A stretch of DNA of 64,000 nucleotides from Acorus gramineus (GCA_030737835.1 CM060856.1:2323682-2387681), one strand, 5' to 3'; shown: positions 1 to 11,116, counted from the stretch's first letter. Notes: generated from the sequence alone by a model not told the origin. Numbers and translations are program-made.

Positions 1-831
1 TAGCAGACAAAAACAAAAGTAGGAAATTGTCCCAGGCCAGGGGCGGCTAAGCCCATCTAGCCGCCTGATGGCTGAAAGTAACAAGCTGGCACCCTACAGG
101 TTAATTATGCCTGTCTAGGGGTGGCTAAATAAATCTAGCCGCCCCTCACCAGACGGCTAATAATAAGTAGCTGCCCCTCACCTACTGCCCACTCTACACT
201 GTCAGTCCCGTTGACAATCAACACTTCAAACCTTTGAGACCTATTAGGAATATTTTCTTTCTAAAAAAAACTGCGTACACGCATTTCATACACATATACA
301 TTCATAACACTTGTATGAATATGCTTTAAAAACAATTGTATTTCAAAATCATGTGAATCAAACTTACAAAACCAACATTTATTCGCTCACATACACATCC
401 ACCTAAATTAAAAGACCTTCCAAACACTAAACATTCGTGTTAATCACGCCAAAACCATGCATGAAAAGCCAGAAAATTATCCCATAAAAGAACATAAACT
501 TAAAAATTGTCCCCAAAACATAAAAATTACACAAAAGAAAGTCCCTATAAAAGAAAAAAAAGGATAGGTCCACCAAAATAGCTCCAACTCCAATGTCTTG
601 AGCTATGCACTGTCAAAACGATCACCTGAGCCAAAAGAAAAGAAGAAAGGCATGAATTCCTTGCATGTATACATTTCTTCTACCAAAACCAAGACACGAA
701 AAATATACCTCTTAGTATCGTCATTCTCGGAAGGCTGGATTGAAGGAGGAGCATCCTGGCCTGAAGGAAGCGGTGGCTGGTGAGAAGATTGGGCTTCTTG
801 AACATCTAGAGTAGCAAAAGTCTCACGGACC
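1..831. other. Degraded retroelement flank before the first TAT-1 LTR
   Basis: No gene is supported here. The first 200 bases repeat the short GGCGGCTA / TAGCCGCC theme that also fills TAT-1 LTRs and the stretch at 33660-33770, so this is probably old Tat-type 3' DNA. The rest is AT-rich. On the minus strand about 830-640 reads as a short Ser/Pro/Gln-rich open frame, resembling in composition the Ser/Pro-rich frames beside other TAT-1 LTRs. That link is inference from composition only. Confidence 0.4.
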
Positions 832-2076
832 TGTAGATACCCTAATTTTGACCGTCCAAAGAAAAGAAATTTACTTCAAGTAATATTGGAAACACATTTG
901 GACAACTAATAGAAAACACTCTTAGAAACCAAGACCGGAAACTCTAATTCCAAGACTTAGAAAAATCTAAAAGCTTGGACAGGGGCGGCTACTTGAGAGT
1001 AGCCGCCCCATACCGGGTGGGTAGTTTTTAACTAGCCGCCTCCCCAAACCGCCTTTCTGGATGGGACATAAAGCAAGCATGATTGCGGAGGATTGTCCCT
1101 TCTAGCCGCCCCATCTCAGCCGGTTCAACCTCATTAGCCGACCTAAGCCACCGCTTGTCAGAGACGGGACGTTTGGCAGGTCATGATGAGGCCGGCTACT
1201 TGAGAGTAGCCGCCCCTCACTGGATGGCTAGTTCCAACTAGTCGCCCCTCACCTGGAAACTGTCAGAAAACAAAGATCTAAGGGAAGGTCAAATCAAGCA
1301 CCTTATTACCTATTTTGATCTATTGTGCAGTGGACTCTCCCCTGCCCCTTTTTTACTATAAATAGGGGGCTCCAAGCACTTTTTCTTGAGGATCATAATC
1401 ATCAATAACCCACAATCAATCATCAACTCACAAATCAACCCATATCCCTTCCCCACTTGAAACCCTTGAGAGAGAGAGAGAGCTCTATTTTGAGAGAAAA
1501 ACCCATCTTCCTACACCAAATTATCCTCCAAATCCACTCTCCAAAACCCAGGTTAAACCCAGCTTAACCTCTGCCAAACACCCAAATCAAACCCTACCCA
1601 GGTTTTGCCTAAATTGAACCAGACACCAGGCGGCTAAAACCCACTAGCTGGCCCTTCCCCACCCCCACCTAAGTCCCGATTCTCCATTAGTCAAGTTCCC
1701 GAAGCATAAGAGAATCCCTGTCTTCACCTTTGTGTACGGCATACCCGTGTCTCAGAGCGGAGTCCCCACAAACTCCCCATGAAGGCGATCAAATCCACCC
1801 CAACTTTTCCTTCTTTTTGAGAAAAGTAGGTGGCGATCACAACCACCCCTGAATCCTCCTGAGGACCCGTCGGCCGCCTCAGCCAAGAAGGAAAAACCAA
1901 CCCACCACCCCTTTCGAGAGACGATCCGACCCAGCCTGCCAAGGCGCAGCTCTCCGGATCCGAGCCTCCTAAGAACCCCCACACACGCCGACCCCGAAGG
2001 ACCAGGAAGAGAGGAAGGAAGGCTCCCTCGAGCACATCCAACCCCCCGACCCCCCTTCTGAAATCAGATACCGACA
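832..2076 (+). mobile_element. TAT-1 copy a, 5' LTR (1245 bp)
   Basis: The LTR begins TGTAGATACCCTAATTTTGA and ends CCGACA, giving TG...CA termini. The same start occurs at 34299 (+) and, as TATAGATACCC, at 22923 (-). Near-identical bodies occur at 21697-22923 and 34299-36672. A primer-binding-like site and a gag start follow, so this is the 5' LTR of a forward element. The intact 3' partner is missing; its remnant is at about 15442-15465 plus 18616-19157. A promoter-like TATAAATAGGGGG lies near 1360, followed by CA-rich sequence and an AG-rich tract. Boundaries are good to a few bases because no second target duplication survives. Confidence 0.85.
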
Positions 2077-2079
2077 GCC

Positions 2080-2098
2080 TGGCGATCACGGTGGGACC
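2080..2098 (+). other. Candidate primer binding site of TAT-1 copy a
   Basis: TGGCGATCACGGTGGGACC begins 3 bases after the LTR end. The TGG start fits pairing to a tRNA CCA end. Ogre/Tat elements often use tRNA-Arg, and the TGGCGA start is compatible with that. The same sequence follows the LTR of copy b (21675-21693, minus). Confidence 0.55.
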
Positions 2099-2235
2099 TC
2101 CCTCGTAAAAGACAACAAAAGGTAATCCCCTTTTGCTTCCTTCCCATAACCTGACTAGAATGCCATCACCCCTCTAGGAAAACCAAGATTTTCCACCCCT
2201 CAAGTTTGACCCTCCACTACTTTGCATTACAACAT

Positions 2236-2352
2236 CCTTTACTGCCTTAAGCGCACAAAGCTGTGCACCCCTTTACTACTTTAAGCCGCACACAGCTGCG
2301 CACCCATTACTGCTTTAAGCCACACACAACTGCACACCCCTTTACCGCTTTA
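2236..2352 (+). repeat. Leader minisatellite of TAT-1 copy a
   Basis: About three imperfect units of roughly 36 bp, each with a CTTTACTGC-TTTAAGC-GCACA-AGCTG-GCACCC core, lie between the primer binding site and the gag start. The reversed copy b has the same array with four or more units (21376-21540), so the copy number varies between elements. Confidence 0.8.
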
Positions 2353-2406
2353 TTTACTTCTTTAAATCTGCATTCATTTACACCTAGACTTTTCCATATT
2401 CACACA

Positions 2407-2497
2407 ATGGAGGTCTACACCCATGAGAAAATAGTGGAGGAGAAAGACAACCAGGGAGACCAAACCGCCCAATTCCTCAGCCACCTAGAGGAGTGGA
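2407..2497 (+). pseudogene. gag: TAT-1 copy a gag, N-terminal fragment (interrupted)
   Basis: The ATG at 2407 opens a frame starting MEVYTHEKIVEEKDNQ. The start matches the minus-strand gag start of copy b at 21333 (MEAYTHEKIVEEK), which supports it. After about 30 codons, at LSHLEEW, the frame is cut by the CHR-B LTR. It resumes beyond 13454 with MATLGYQ, matching MAILGYQ in copy b. Gag would form the particle that packages element RNA. This copy cannot work: it is split by nearly 11 kb of nested insertion and carries stops downstream. Confidence 0.8.
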
Positions 2498-3081
2498 TGT
2501 TATGCTTGTGTCATTTGGAGCCATTTCGGTTAAGCCTTGGTCACATCTGGGTCATTCAGAGCCTTTTTAATTTTTTGATCGGAGCCGCTAAAATTTTGGC
2601 TTTTAGCCACCTGCGGGAGTTAGAGTACTCTGATTGAAAATCTGACTGCATATTATGGGTCCTGGTACCGTTTAGTACTACCCATAAAAATTTCATCAAA
2701 TTCCGGTAACGTTTTAGAAAATTTTACAGTTCCGAATCGTATCCGGGTTTTGACCGATTTTGGATTGTCAAAGGGTGACTTTGACCAGATTAACGAAGAC
2801 CTTGACTAGTCAAAGATGACCTTTGACTAGTCAAGGGTTTTTGTTTGGTAGTTTGGTTGGGTTGACTCAAAGTCAATCCCCCAACCACCCCCTTTTTTCA
2901 CATTTAATGAAGAATGTGTGTGTGAGTGTGTGTGTGTGTGTGTACACTATAGGTGGGCGTCCCCTTCTCATCCTCTCCCTCTCACTCTCTCCTTCACTCC
3001 CTGGTTTTCTTTGTTTTTTTTTGTGTTAAATAAAAGAAGAACAAGAAGGAGAAGAAGAAACATTAAAAGGAAAAGAGAAAG

Positions 3082-3171
3082 GTATGTGTGTGCAAGCTTT
3101 GGGTGTTGTAGTTGTTGTTGTTGTTTCTCTTCTCATTAGCTCCTTCTCATGCCTCCCCCCCCTGTTTTCAG
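3082..3171 (+). other. Candidate first intron in the CHR-B LTR
   Basis: A donor-like AAAG|GTATGT at 3081/3082 is followed 90 bp later by a pyrimidine-rich acceptor ending TTTTCAG at 3171, just before CCATGG. The CHR-C copy at 41203 has the matching pair (GTAAGG donor at 41775, CAG acceptor ending 41863). The downstream segment 3172-3268 ends at a second donor-like TTTTG|GTAAGG. Confidence 0.4.
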
Positions 3172-5848
3172 CCATGGAAGGCTGGTGGAGTGGTTGTGAG
3201 GTGGTGGTAGAGGTGGTCGTGGGTGTGTCGAGAACCCCGCATCTCCCCATTTCCCTTCCCCTGTTTTGGTAAGGCAGCACACTGTCTTTTAAAGATCTCA
3301 GTGAATCTAGTATTTAGAGGCATATTTTTAGGATTATGTCTGCTTATGATTTGATCAGCTATGTGTCTAGATGTTATATATGAAATTTGGGGTCATTATG
3401 ATATCTATGGTGTAAGTTAGAAACAGTTTTGCATGACCTGTCCAGATTCGCATAGGAATTGACCTACTTCGGGAAATGATTTGTTTCGGGCTTGTAGAGG
3501 CAAAATTAGGTTCTAATGTCTCCATGGATTATGATCCCAGCATATCATAGAATGTGCATGATTTATTTCATAATTTTTGGAAGTGTACTGGGTGCTGTGA
3601 AGACCAATTAGTAGGGCTGGTTGCAGCAGGTTTAGCAGTTTTGCTTGGTTGAGTGTCAAGGAGTTGGTTGCATGTGTCTTGGGTGATAATATGGAAGTAT
3701 CAGTGTCACGCCCCAGGCGTCCCCGAGACGTGGCAATAATAAATATAATATCAGCTATCAATACCTGAGGTCAATAAGGACACCAATAACAATACACAAG
3801 GCGGCAAAGCAAGATAATGATAACTGACTGAAAAGCAGAAGCATAATATATAACAATGTCTGTAAAACAAAAACATTATTACAGACCCGAATACACAATC
3901 AATGTCCTGTGAAAGCCAAGTCTAGACCAAAGAAAATACAACCTGTGCCACATGCACGATTTACAAAGCATAAAATGACTCTAGGAATGCTGACAGCCTC
4001 GCACACGCCACCCGCCGGCAGAACGCTCCACGCCCATAAGACCACGCCACAGGAAGCTCCAGCTCCACGCCCAACACTGCCCCTGAAAAGAAACAGTATG
4101 CGAGGGGTGAGCTACAAGCTCAGTGAGTGGCTGGAAACCAATCACCATTCTACAGTTCAACACATAATCAATTTCCTTTCAAGGAAAACATGGGTACAAA
4201 CCCAATGGATAACTGGGTCATGCGGCGGCGCGACCAACCTCACCCCCACCCTCACTCCCGGAGGGAGTCTTTTGGGACTTATGGGGAGAGACCATACCGT
4301 CGGTCGAAGAGACCCGGATTTACTGGTCTAGAGACCATGCCATCGGTCGAAGAGACCTGGATTTACTGGTTCACTCAACACTACTGGATCATCTACATCT
4401 AGATAATCGCCCATCGATGTCCTTCAACATCCATCACGAGACCGGACCCAACATCTATGGGATCGGTCAAACAACGAATGGGTCACGAGGCGACGCGTCT
4501 TCGCCTCATCCACACCCTCACTCCTGAAAGGAGACTCTTGGGACTTTGGGAAGAGACTTAGACTGCTCTACACCCCTTGGTTCACCGGTAGCCTCTCCCT
4601 GCTCCGTAGCTTACCTGGTATACTCCCACGATCAGCACTGTCCGAACACATCGGAGGTACCTACAGATGGGAGCCCTCTGTCAGGATAGCCTGTCTAACG
4701 CCGGGGATGTCACTACACGGATCCAACGAAGGGAGAACGATTCCACGCTCGCGACATCATTCATTAACCCTCTCCCGGGTAGTATCTACAACCCGATCTC
4801 CTCAACTCACCGCTCTACACCCTTGGTCCGCCAGTAGCCCTTTCCCACCCTCGTGGCCTCCACCTAGTCCACTCCCACCATCCGTACTGTCCGACACATC
4901 AGAGGTACCTGCGGACAGGAGCCCTCTGTCAGGTACAGCCAACGCCGGGGAGTTCGTACATCGGATCCAACGAAGGGGAGAACGATCCCATGTTCGCAAG
5001 GCGAAACCCAAAGGAAAACAACCACTCTCGATACTCGCTTATCGAGATATCACACACATGCATAACAACAACCAACACACTCATATTAACCTTAAAGTAG
5101 TCATAGTCCCTAAACGGGAGTAACTACACAAGCTAGTGGGTAGTAACATCGCCGACCCACCCCACCCTCACCCTCACCCTTCACGGGGTGACATGGGCCT
5201 TTTGGGACTGACTAGACTGCTATTCACCCTTGGTCCACCGGTAGCCCTTTCCCACCCTCGTAGCCTCGACCTAGTCCACTCCAACTACCAGTACTGTCCG
5301 AACACATCGGAGGTACCGGACGGAAGCCCTCTGTCAGGTCAGCCATTACCGGGGAGTACCTACATCGGATCCAACGAAGGGGAGAACAGCCTACTCACAC
5401 GCATGCGATCCTCTTGGATCCGTCGACAACACTTCCTAACATTTCTAATGTCATGAATTCTCAAGAATTCCTCCAGGGCGCATAACTAAGATGCGGGGAA
5501 ACATATATTATAACCACAAGATTATAATATTCTCTAAGGCATGCTTACAACAATATAATCACATAATCCCACCTTGATTTAAATAAATTAAACTAAATGG
5601 GAACATGCATAGTCGGGGTTTTCCAATTAAGGACAAGATTACTAAACATGCATAGGCCGCTATACATGATATAAGGGTGCGTATCCCTAGCATACATAGT
5701 CTAAGGTGGCTTGGATACATCATAATAATCAGGCATGCACAGGTGTCTACATAATTTAGCTAGGGGCCCCCATCGATGCGCGACGCGCGTCTATGCGGGT
5801 CGAGCGCATCCCTAGAGAGGGGGGGGGGATTGGAATCAAACCACTCAC

Positions 5849-5887
5849 CTTACGACCCGGGACCTCGCGCATCCCATCCGACGAGAT
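5849..5887 (-). other. Candidate 39-bp microexon (reversed CHR-A LTR)
   Basis: On the minus strand this 39-bp segment is preceded by CTTGCAG and followed by GTGAGTGG. It matches the segment at 7486-7524, 24816-24854 and 31061-31099. No transcript evidence is available. Confidence 0.45.
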
Positions 5888-6766
5888 CTGCAAGGTAGGG
5901 GCATCGAACTGGTGAGAAACAACACAATTTACACTGTTGTGCCTGTGTCATTTGGAGCGCTCTGTTTGAAAATTTGGGTACATAATTTTTTTTTCCTAGA
6001 AGTTATGTATTCCTGATTTGGTATTTGGATTTGATTTTGTTAAAATCCAAGATGAAGAGGTTTAAATATGAGTTTACTATGAGATGTCCATTTTTGAGTT
6101 AGCTTTCGTACAGAAGTGGAATTAGATCAACTGGATTCCTGTAGTAAAAGTTATGGGTATTTTTCCAAGTATACCCCGGGGATGAGAAATTCTGGCAGCA
6201 GCCCTGTTCGATGTTTAGCTCTAATTGCGGAATATCTGGAGAGATTATTTGATCTTGGCATAAACATGAAAGTTGTAGATAATCTTCTTAGCTTTCCAAC
6301 GGTCTTGGAATTGTGCAATTCGGAGCTATATCGAGGAAGTTATGGCTGTTCCAGTGAAGCTTGCGCAGAATTACTAGTCAAAGGGCGACTAGGTCATTCC
6401 CCCTTAAGATATTTTGATAAATATCTCTCTCTCTCTCTCTCTCCCTCTCAAATCCCACGTCAAATACCTCTTTTTTTTTCTCTCTTTCTTTCTTTCAAAC
6501 ACACCCACCAAGTGTTTGTAAATATGCCCCAAAGAGAAGAGATGGTGGAGGTGCAAGTGCATGAGTGGGTTTGTGTGGGAGTGTTGTTGTGGTTGTTTGT
6601 CTCCCCTCTCTCAAGCTCTCTTTGCATGAATCCCCCCCCCCTGATTTGCAGCCATGGAGGTGGCTGAGGAGAAGGCTGAGGAGTGGTGGTGGTGGTGGTG
6701 GTCTCGGTGGTGGCGTTTCGGTGCGCGAAGGGCCCCCGAACCTCCCCCTTTCTTTCCCCTCCCAAG

Positions 6767-6772
6767 GTGAGC
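6767..6772 (+). other. Candidate splice donor in the CHR-A LTR
   Basis: CCCAAG|GTGAGC, a near-consensus 5' splice site. The equivalent site is kept at 24030 and 30355 (CHR-A), and as GTAAG-type donors at 3269 (CHR-B), 16055 and 41968 (CHR-C). Confidence 0.45.
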
Positions 6773-6889
6773 TCCTCCCCTTCTTTTCTTGGTTTTCTTG
6801 GCATAAGGGGTTGGTTGAAAAGTCATGCATGCTAGGTAGATGGGTTGGGGTGTGTGTGAGGGGTTGGGAAGGGCTAAAATGGGGTAAGG

Positions 6890-7410
6890 ATGGCTTGGGC
6901 GCGTGCTGGGCGCGTGCGCACCCAGGCGCGCGTGCAGGCGGGCGCTGGCAGGCTCTGGCGGGCACGCAGGTGCGCGGGTGCGCGCAGGTGCAGGCGCGAG
7001 CGGGGGTGCGAGTGGGGGTGCGCGCGGGAGTGCGCACGGGCGTGCGCGCGCGCGGGCAGGGCGCCTGGGCATGCGCCTGGGCGCGGGGCTGGGGACCAGT
7101 GCGGGCGCGTGCGTGCGTGCGCGTGCTGGGGTGTGCGAGGGGTGCTGCGTGAGGGCGCGGGCTGGGCGTGCAGTGCATGCAGGCGCGCGTGAGCGTGCAC
7201 GTGCGTGCGACAGCGCGTCTGGGCGCGCGGGAAGGCGCGCGGCAGTGCGCCGATGGTGCCGGGGTGCGTGCGTGCGTGCGCATTCGTGCGTGCGCATGCT
7301 GGGGGCCATTCGTGTGGCTGCCCGAGGGTTCGGGTAGGTGTCGAGGCACTCGGACTCGCGTGCGTACGTGCGTGCTCGCATGCGTGCGAGCCCGTATGCA
7401 TGCTTGTCCG
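6890..7410 (+). repeat. GC-rich alternating purine-pyrimidine block of the CHR-A LTR
   Basis: About 520 bp made almost only of GCGCG, GTGCG and CGTGCGTGCG-type strings. The flanks are ordinary or AT-rich. It lies wholly between the donor at 6767 and the microexon at 7486. Long open frames on both strands here are a by-product of composition: few A/T means few stops. They encode Arg/Ala/Thr/Pro-rich low-complexity peptides and are not called as genes. Confidence 0.85.
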
Positions 7411-7485
7411 AGTATTGGGTATTTCTAATGATTTCTTTGTATAAATTGTGTTGTTTCTCACCAGTTGGATGCCCCTACCTTGCAG

Positions 7486-7524
7486 ATCTCGTCGGATGGG
7501 ATGCGCGAGGTCCCGGGTCGTAAG
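7486..7524 (+). other. Candidate 39-bp microexon (forward CHR-A LTR)
   Basis: The segment is bounded by CTACCTTGCAG before and GTGAGTGG after, matching plant acceptor and donor patterns. A segment of 36 or 39 bp with the same bounds is present in all eight long chromovirus LTRs of the window. Immediately downstream, GGTTCGATTCC fits the RNA polymerase III B-box pattern; this may be chance. Confidence 0.5.
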
Positions 7525-9119
7525 GTGAGTGGTTCGATTCCAATCCACCCCCCCCCTCTCTAGGGATGCGCTCGACCCGCATAGACGCGCGTCGCGCATC
7601 GATGGGGGCCCCTAGCTAAATTATGTAGTCATCTGTGCATGCCTGATTATTATGATGTATCCATGCCACCTTATACCTTGCATGCTAGGGATATACACTC
7701 ATACATCATGTATAGAGGCCCGTAAATGCCTGGACACCATGTCCTGTACTTAAGAGCCTTGATCTATGCATGTTTTGCTATGATGTATTCATGCCACCTT
7801 AGACTTTGTATGCTAGGGATATGCACCCTTATATCATGTATAGCGGCCTATGCATGCTTAGATGCTAAGCCCGGAGCTATGCATGTTCCCATCTAGTTTA
7901 ATCTAATTAAATCAGAATGTGAGCATGCCTTAGTGAATATTGTAACCTTGTGGTTATGATATATGTCTCCCATCTTAGGGAATTATGTGAGCATTTAGTT
8001 GCAAGCATGCCTTAGAGAATATTATAACCCAGTTGTTATAATATATGCTTTTCCCGTATCTTAGTTATGCGCCCTGGAGGAATTCTGAAGAATTCATGTC
8101 ATTTGTAGAGTTGAGATCGGTGTCGGCGGATCCAAGTGGATCGTATCCGTGTGGGTAGGCTGTTTCTCTTCCCTTCGTTGGATCCGTGTAGGGACTCCTC
8201 AGCGTTAGACAGGCCGTCCTGACAGAGGGCTCCCATTAGTAGGTACCTCCTGATTTGGTTTCGGACTATGCTGAATCGTGGGAGTAGACCAGGCGAGCTA
8301 CGGTGTGGAGGAGAGGCTATCGGTGGACCAAGGGTGATTAACAGCCTAGTCAGTCCCAAAAGCCCATGTCACCCCCTTGAGGGTGAGGGTGAGGGTGTGG
8401 TGGGTCGGCGATGTTACGACCCACTAGTTTGTGTAGTTACTCCCGTTTAGGGACTATGACTACTTTGAGGTTAATATGAGTGTGTTGGTTGCTGTTATGC
8501 ATGTGTGTGATATCGCGATGAGCGAGTATCGGAAGTGGTTGTTTTCCATTGGGTTTTGCTTTGGTTTCGGACTGTGCTGAATCGTCCTGACAGAGGACTC
8601 CCATCAGTAGGCACCTCCTGATTTGGTTTCGGATTGTGCTGAATCGTGAGAGTAGACCAGGTGAGCTACGGAGCGGGGAGAGGCTACCGGTGGACCAGGG
8701 GTAGAGAGCAGTCTAAGTCTCTCCCAAAGTCTCAAAATGTCTCCTTCCAGGAGTGAGGGTGTGGATGAGGCGAAGACGCGTCGCCTCGTGACACGTTGTT
8801 CGACTGTTCCCATAGATGTTGGGTCCGGTCTCGTGATCGATGATTGAAAGACATCGATGGGCGATTATCTAGATGTAGATGATCCAGTAGTGTTGAGTAG
8901 ACCAGTAAATCCGGGTCTCTTCGACCAACGGTATGGTCTCTCCCCATAAGTCCCAAAAGACTCCCGCCGGGAGTGAGGGTGCGGGTGAGCTTGGTCGCGC
9001 CGCCGCGTGACCCAGTGATCCTTGGGTTTCTACCCATGTTTTTCCTTGAAAAAGGGAACTGATTTTATGTATTGATCTGTAGAATGGTGATTTGTTTTCA
9101 GCCACTCACTGAGCTTGTA

Positions 9120-9527
9120 GCTCACCCCTCGCATACTGTTTCTTTTCAGGGGCAGTGTTGGCTGGAGCTGGAGCTTAGCTGTGGTGTGGTCTTATGGGCG
9201 TGGAGCGTTCTTCCGGTGGGTGACGAGTGCGAGGCTGTCAGCATTCCTAGAGTCTTTTTATGCTTTGTAAATCGTGCATGTGGCACAGGTTGTATTTTCT
9301 TTGATCTAGACTTGGCTTTCATAGGACATTGATTGTGTATTCGGGTTTGTAATAATGTTTTTGATTTACAGACATTGTTAAATATTATGTTTCCGCTTTT
9401 CAGTCAGTTATCTTTATCTTGCTTTGTCGCCTTGTGTATTGTTGTTGGTGTCCTTATTGACCTCAGGTATTGATAGCTGATATCTTATTTATTATTGCCA
9501 CGTCTCGGGGACGCCTGGGGCGTGACA
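9120..9527 (+). other. Shared terminal segment of chromovirus LTRs, with acceptor
   Basis: It begins near CTCACTGAGCTTGTAGCTCACC, passes a pyrimidine-rich acceptor TTTCTTTTCAG (AG at 9148-9149) and ends at GGGGCGTGACA. This final 400 bases or so is the best-kept part across CHR-A and CHR-B, and a related version ends CHR-C. Free-standing pieces of it occur at 20822-21212 and 54537-54963. Confidence 0.6.
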
Positions 9528-11080
9528 TACACATAGACAACAATAGAAATACCCCATACTCGGACAAGCATGCATACGGGCTCGCACGCATGCGAGCACG
9601 CACGTACGCACGCGAGTCCGAGTGCCCCGACACCTACCCAAACACTTGGGCAGCTACACGCATGGCCCCCCGCACGCGCACGCACGAATGCGCACACACG
9701 CATGCACCCCAGCACCATCGGCGCACTGCCGCACGCGCGCACAGCGCGTCAAGCCCGCGCCCTCGCCCAGCACCCCGCGCACGCACCAGCACGCGCAAGC
9801 ACGCGCACGCACGCGCGCGCGCGCACTGGTCCCCAGCCCCGCGCCCAGGCGCATGCCCAGGCGCACTGCTCCGTGCACCCCCGCTCGCGCCAGCGCCTGC
9901 GCTCACCCGTGCGACCACTCCGCGCGCACGCGCCCGCGCGCGTCTGCGCGCCCGTCAGCGTCTGCCAGCGCCCGCCTTCGTGCGCGCCTGCGCGCGCACG
10001 CGTGCAGACTGCGCCCAGCGCGTGCCCAGCCCCTCGTAACCCCATTTTAACCCTTCCCAACCCCTCACACACACCCTAACACATCTACCTAGCATGCATG
10101 ACCTCCCCAACATCCCCTTAAGCCATGAAAACCAAGAAAAGAAGGGGAGGAGCTCACCTTGGAGGGGGAACAAAAAGGGGGAGGTTCGGGGGCCCTCGAC
10201 GCACCCGCGACCACCTCAACCGCCACCACCACCACCACCACCTCCTCGGCCTCTCCTCAGCCTCCTCCAACGGCTACAAATCAGGGGGTGGGAAATCCAT
10301 GTAAGGGAGCTTGAGAGAGAGGGGAACAAACAACAACAACAAACCTACACAAGGACTCACCTTCACTTCCTCCTCCACCTTCTCCTTCTCATTGAGGACT
10401 TTAAGCAAACACCTTGGGTGCTTGAGAGAGAGAGGAAGAGAGAGAGGAAGAATCCCACGTAGACGTGGGGAGTGAGAGGGAGGGAGAGAGAAGAAGATAT
10501 TTATGCTACAAATATCTAAAAAGGAAATGAAATGACTAAGTCGCCCTTTGACTAGAAATTCTGCGCATGCTTCACTGGAACAGCCATAACTTCCTCAATA
10601 TAGCTCCAAATTGCATAATTCCAATTCCGTTGGAAAGCTAAGAAGATTATCTACAACTTTCATGTTTATGCCAAGATCACATAGTCTCTCCAGCTACTCC
10701 GAAAGTAGAGCTAAACATAGAGCAAGGCTGCAGCCAGAATTTCCATCCCCGGGGTATACTTGGAAAAATACCCATAACTTTTACTACAAGAATCCAGTTG
10801 ATCTAATTCCACTTCTGTACGAAAGCTAACTCAAAACTGGACATCTCATAGTAAACTCATATTTAAACCTCTTCATCTTGGATTTTAACAAAATCAAATC
10901 CAAATACCAAAACAAGAATACATAACTTCTAGGAGAAAATTTATGTAACCAAATTTTTAATCAGAGCGCTCCAAATGACACAGGCATAACAATCAGGGGT
11001 TAGGGTTTTCATGAAGTAAGCTTATATGTGTGATAGGAGGTTCCATAATTTAATTATGGATCATTGGTTGTGTTTTGCAG

Positions 11081-11116
11081 ATCTCGTAGACCGGACGCGC
11101 GGCGATCCGGGTATCG
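11081..11116 (+). other. Candidate 36-bp microexon (CHR-B LTR)
   Basis: Bounded by GTTTTGCAG and GTGAGTGG. It keeps the ATCT start and CG-rich middle of the CHR-A and CHR-C microexons. The intron before it (from the donor at 3269) now contains the whole nested CHR-A pile. Without that, the intron is AT-rich and lacks the GC block found in CHR-A and CHR-C. Confidence 0.45.

Larger units (their letters stand above)
5935..9527 (+). mobile_element. CHR-A solo LTR, forward (3593 bp)
   Basis: It starts TGTTGTGCCTGTGTC and ends GGGGCGTGACA. TACAC occurs at 5930-5934 and 9528-9532, a perfect 5-bp target duplication. It lies in the opposite orientation inside the CHR-A LTR 3704-10991 and is therefore the younger of the two. 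Order along the LTR: AT-rich start, a TATA-like GATAAATATC followed by a CT tract near 6414-6445, a GGT-repeat segment near 6685-6710, a donor at 6767, the GC-rich block 6890-7410, the microexon 7486-7524, AT-rich sequence with CATGC repeats, then GAGGGTGAGG-type short repeats and the terminal segment with an acceptor at 9149. Confidence 0.95.
3704..10991 (-). mobile_element. CHR-A solo LTR, reversed (about 3.69 kb net), carrying a nested LTR
   Basis: Read on the minus strand it begins TGTTATGCCTGTGTC at 10991 and ends GGGGCGTGACA at 3704. The flanking ATCAG pentamers (3699-3703 and 10992-10996) are a perfect target duplication. The forward CHR-A LTR 5935-9527 interrupts it. There is no internal region, so it is a solo LTR left by LTR-LTR recombination. 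It carries the family's GC-rich block (about 9555-10025), the microexon (5849-5887) and the shared terminal segment. Confidence 0.93.

Noticed and set aside
2823..3139. Frames rich in Val/Cys and Ser/Leu from a GT microsatellite and CT tract
   Set aside because: They derive from simple sequence (TGTGTG and CTCTCT) in the CHR-B LTR.
3914..4331. 140-codon frame starting MKAKSRPKKIQ, and similar frames at 13026-13241 and 21022-21213
   Set aside because: These are antisense readings of the conserved CHR-A terminal segment and recur only because the LTR recurs.
6495..7444. Long overlapping open frames (up to 284 codons) on both strands in the GC-rich block, and their equivalents at 9470-10079, 16087-16995, 24094-24791, 30433-31007, 42033-42462 and 60755-61405
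   Set aside because: They are open in several frames at once, encode Arg/Ala/Thr/Pro/Cys low-complexity peptides, and differ freely between copies. Scarcity of A/T explains the lack of stops.
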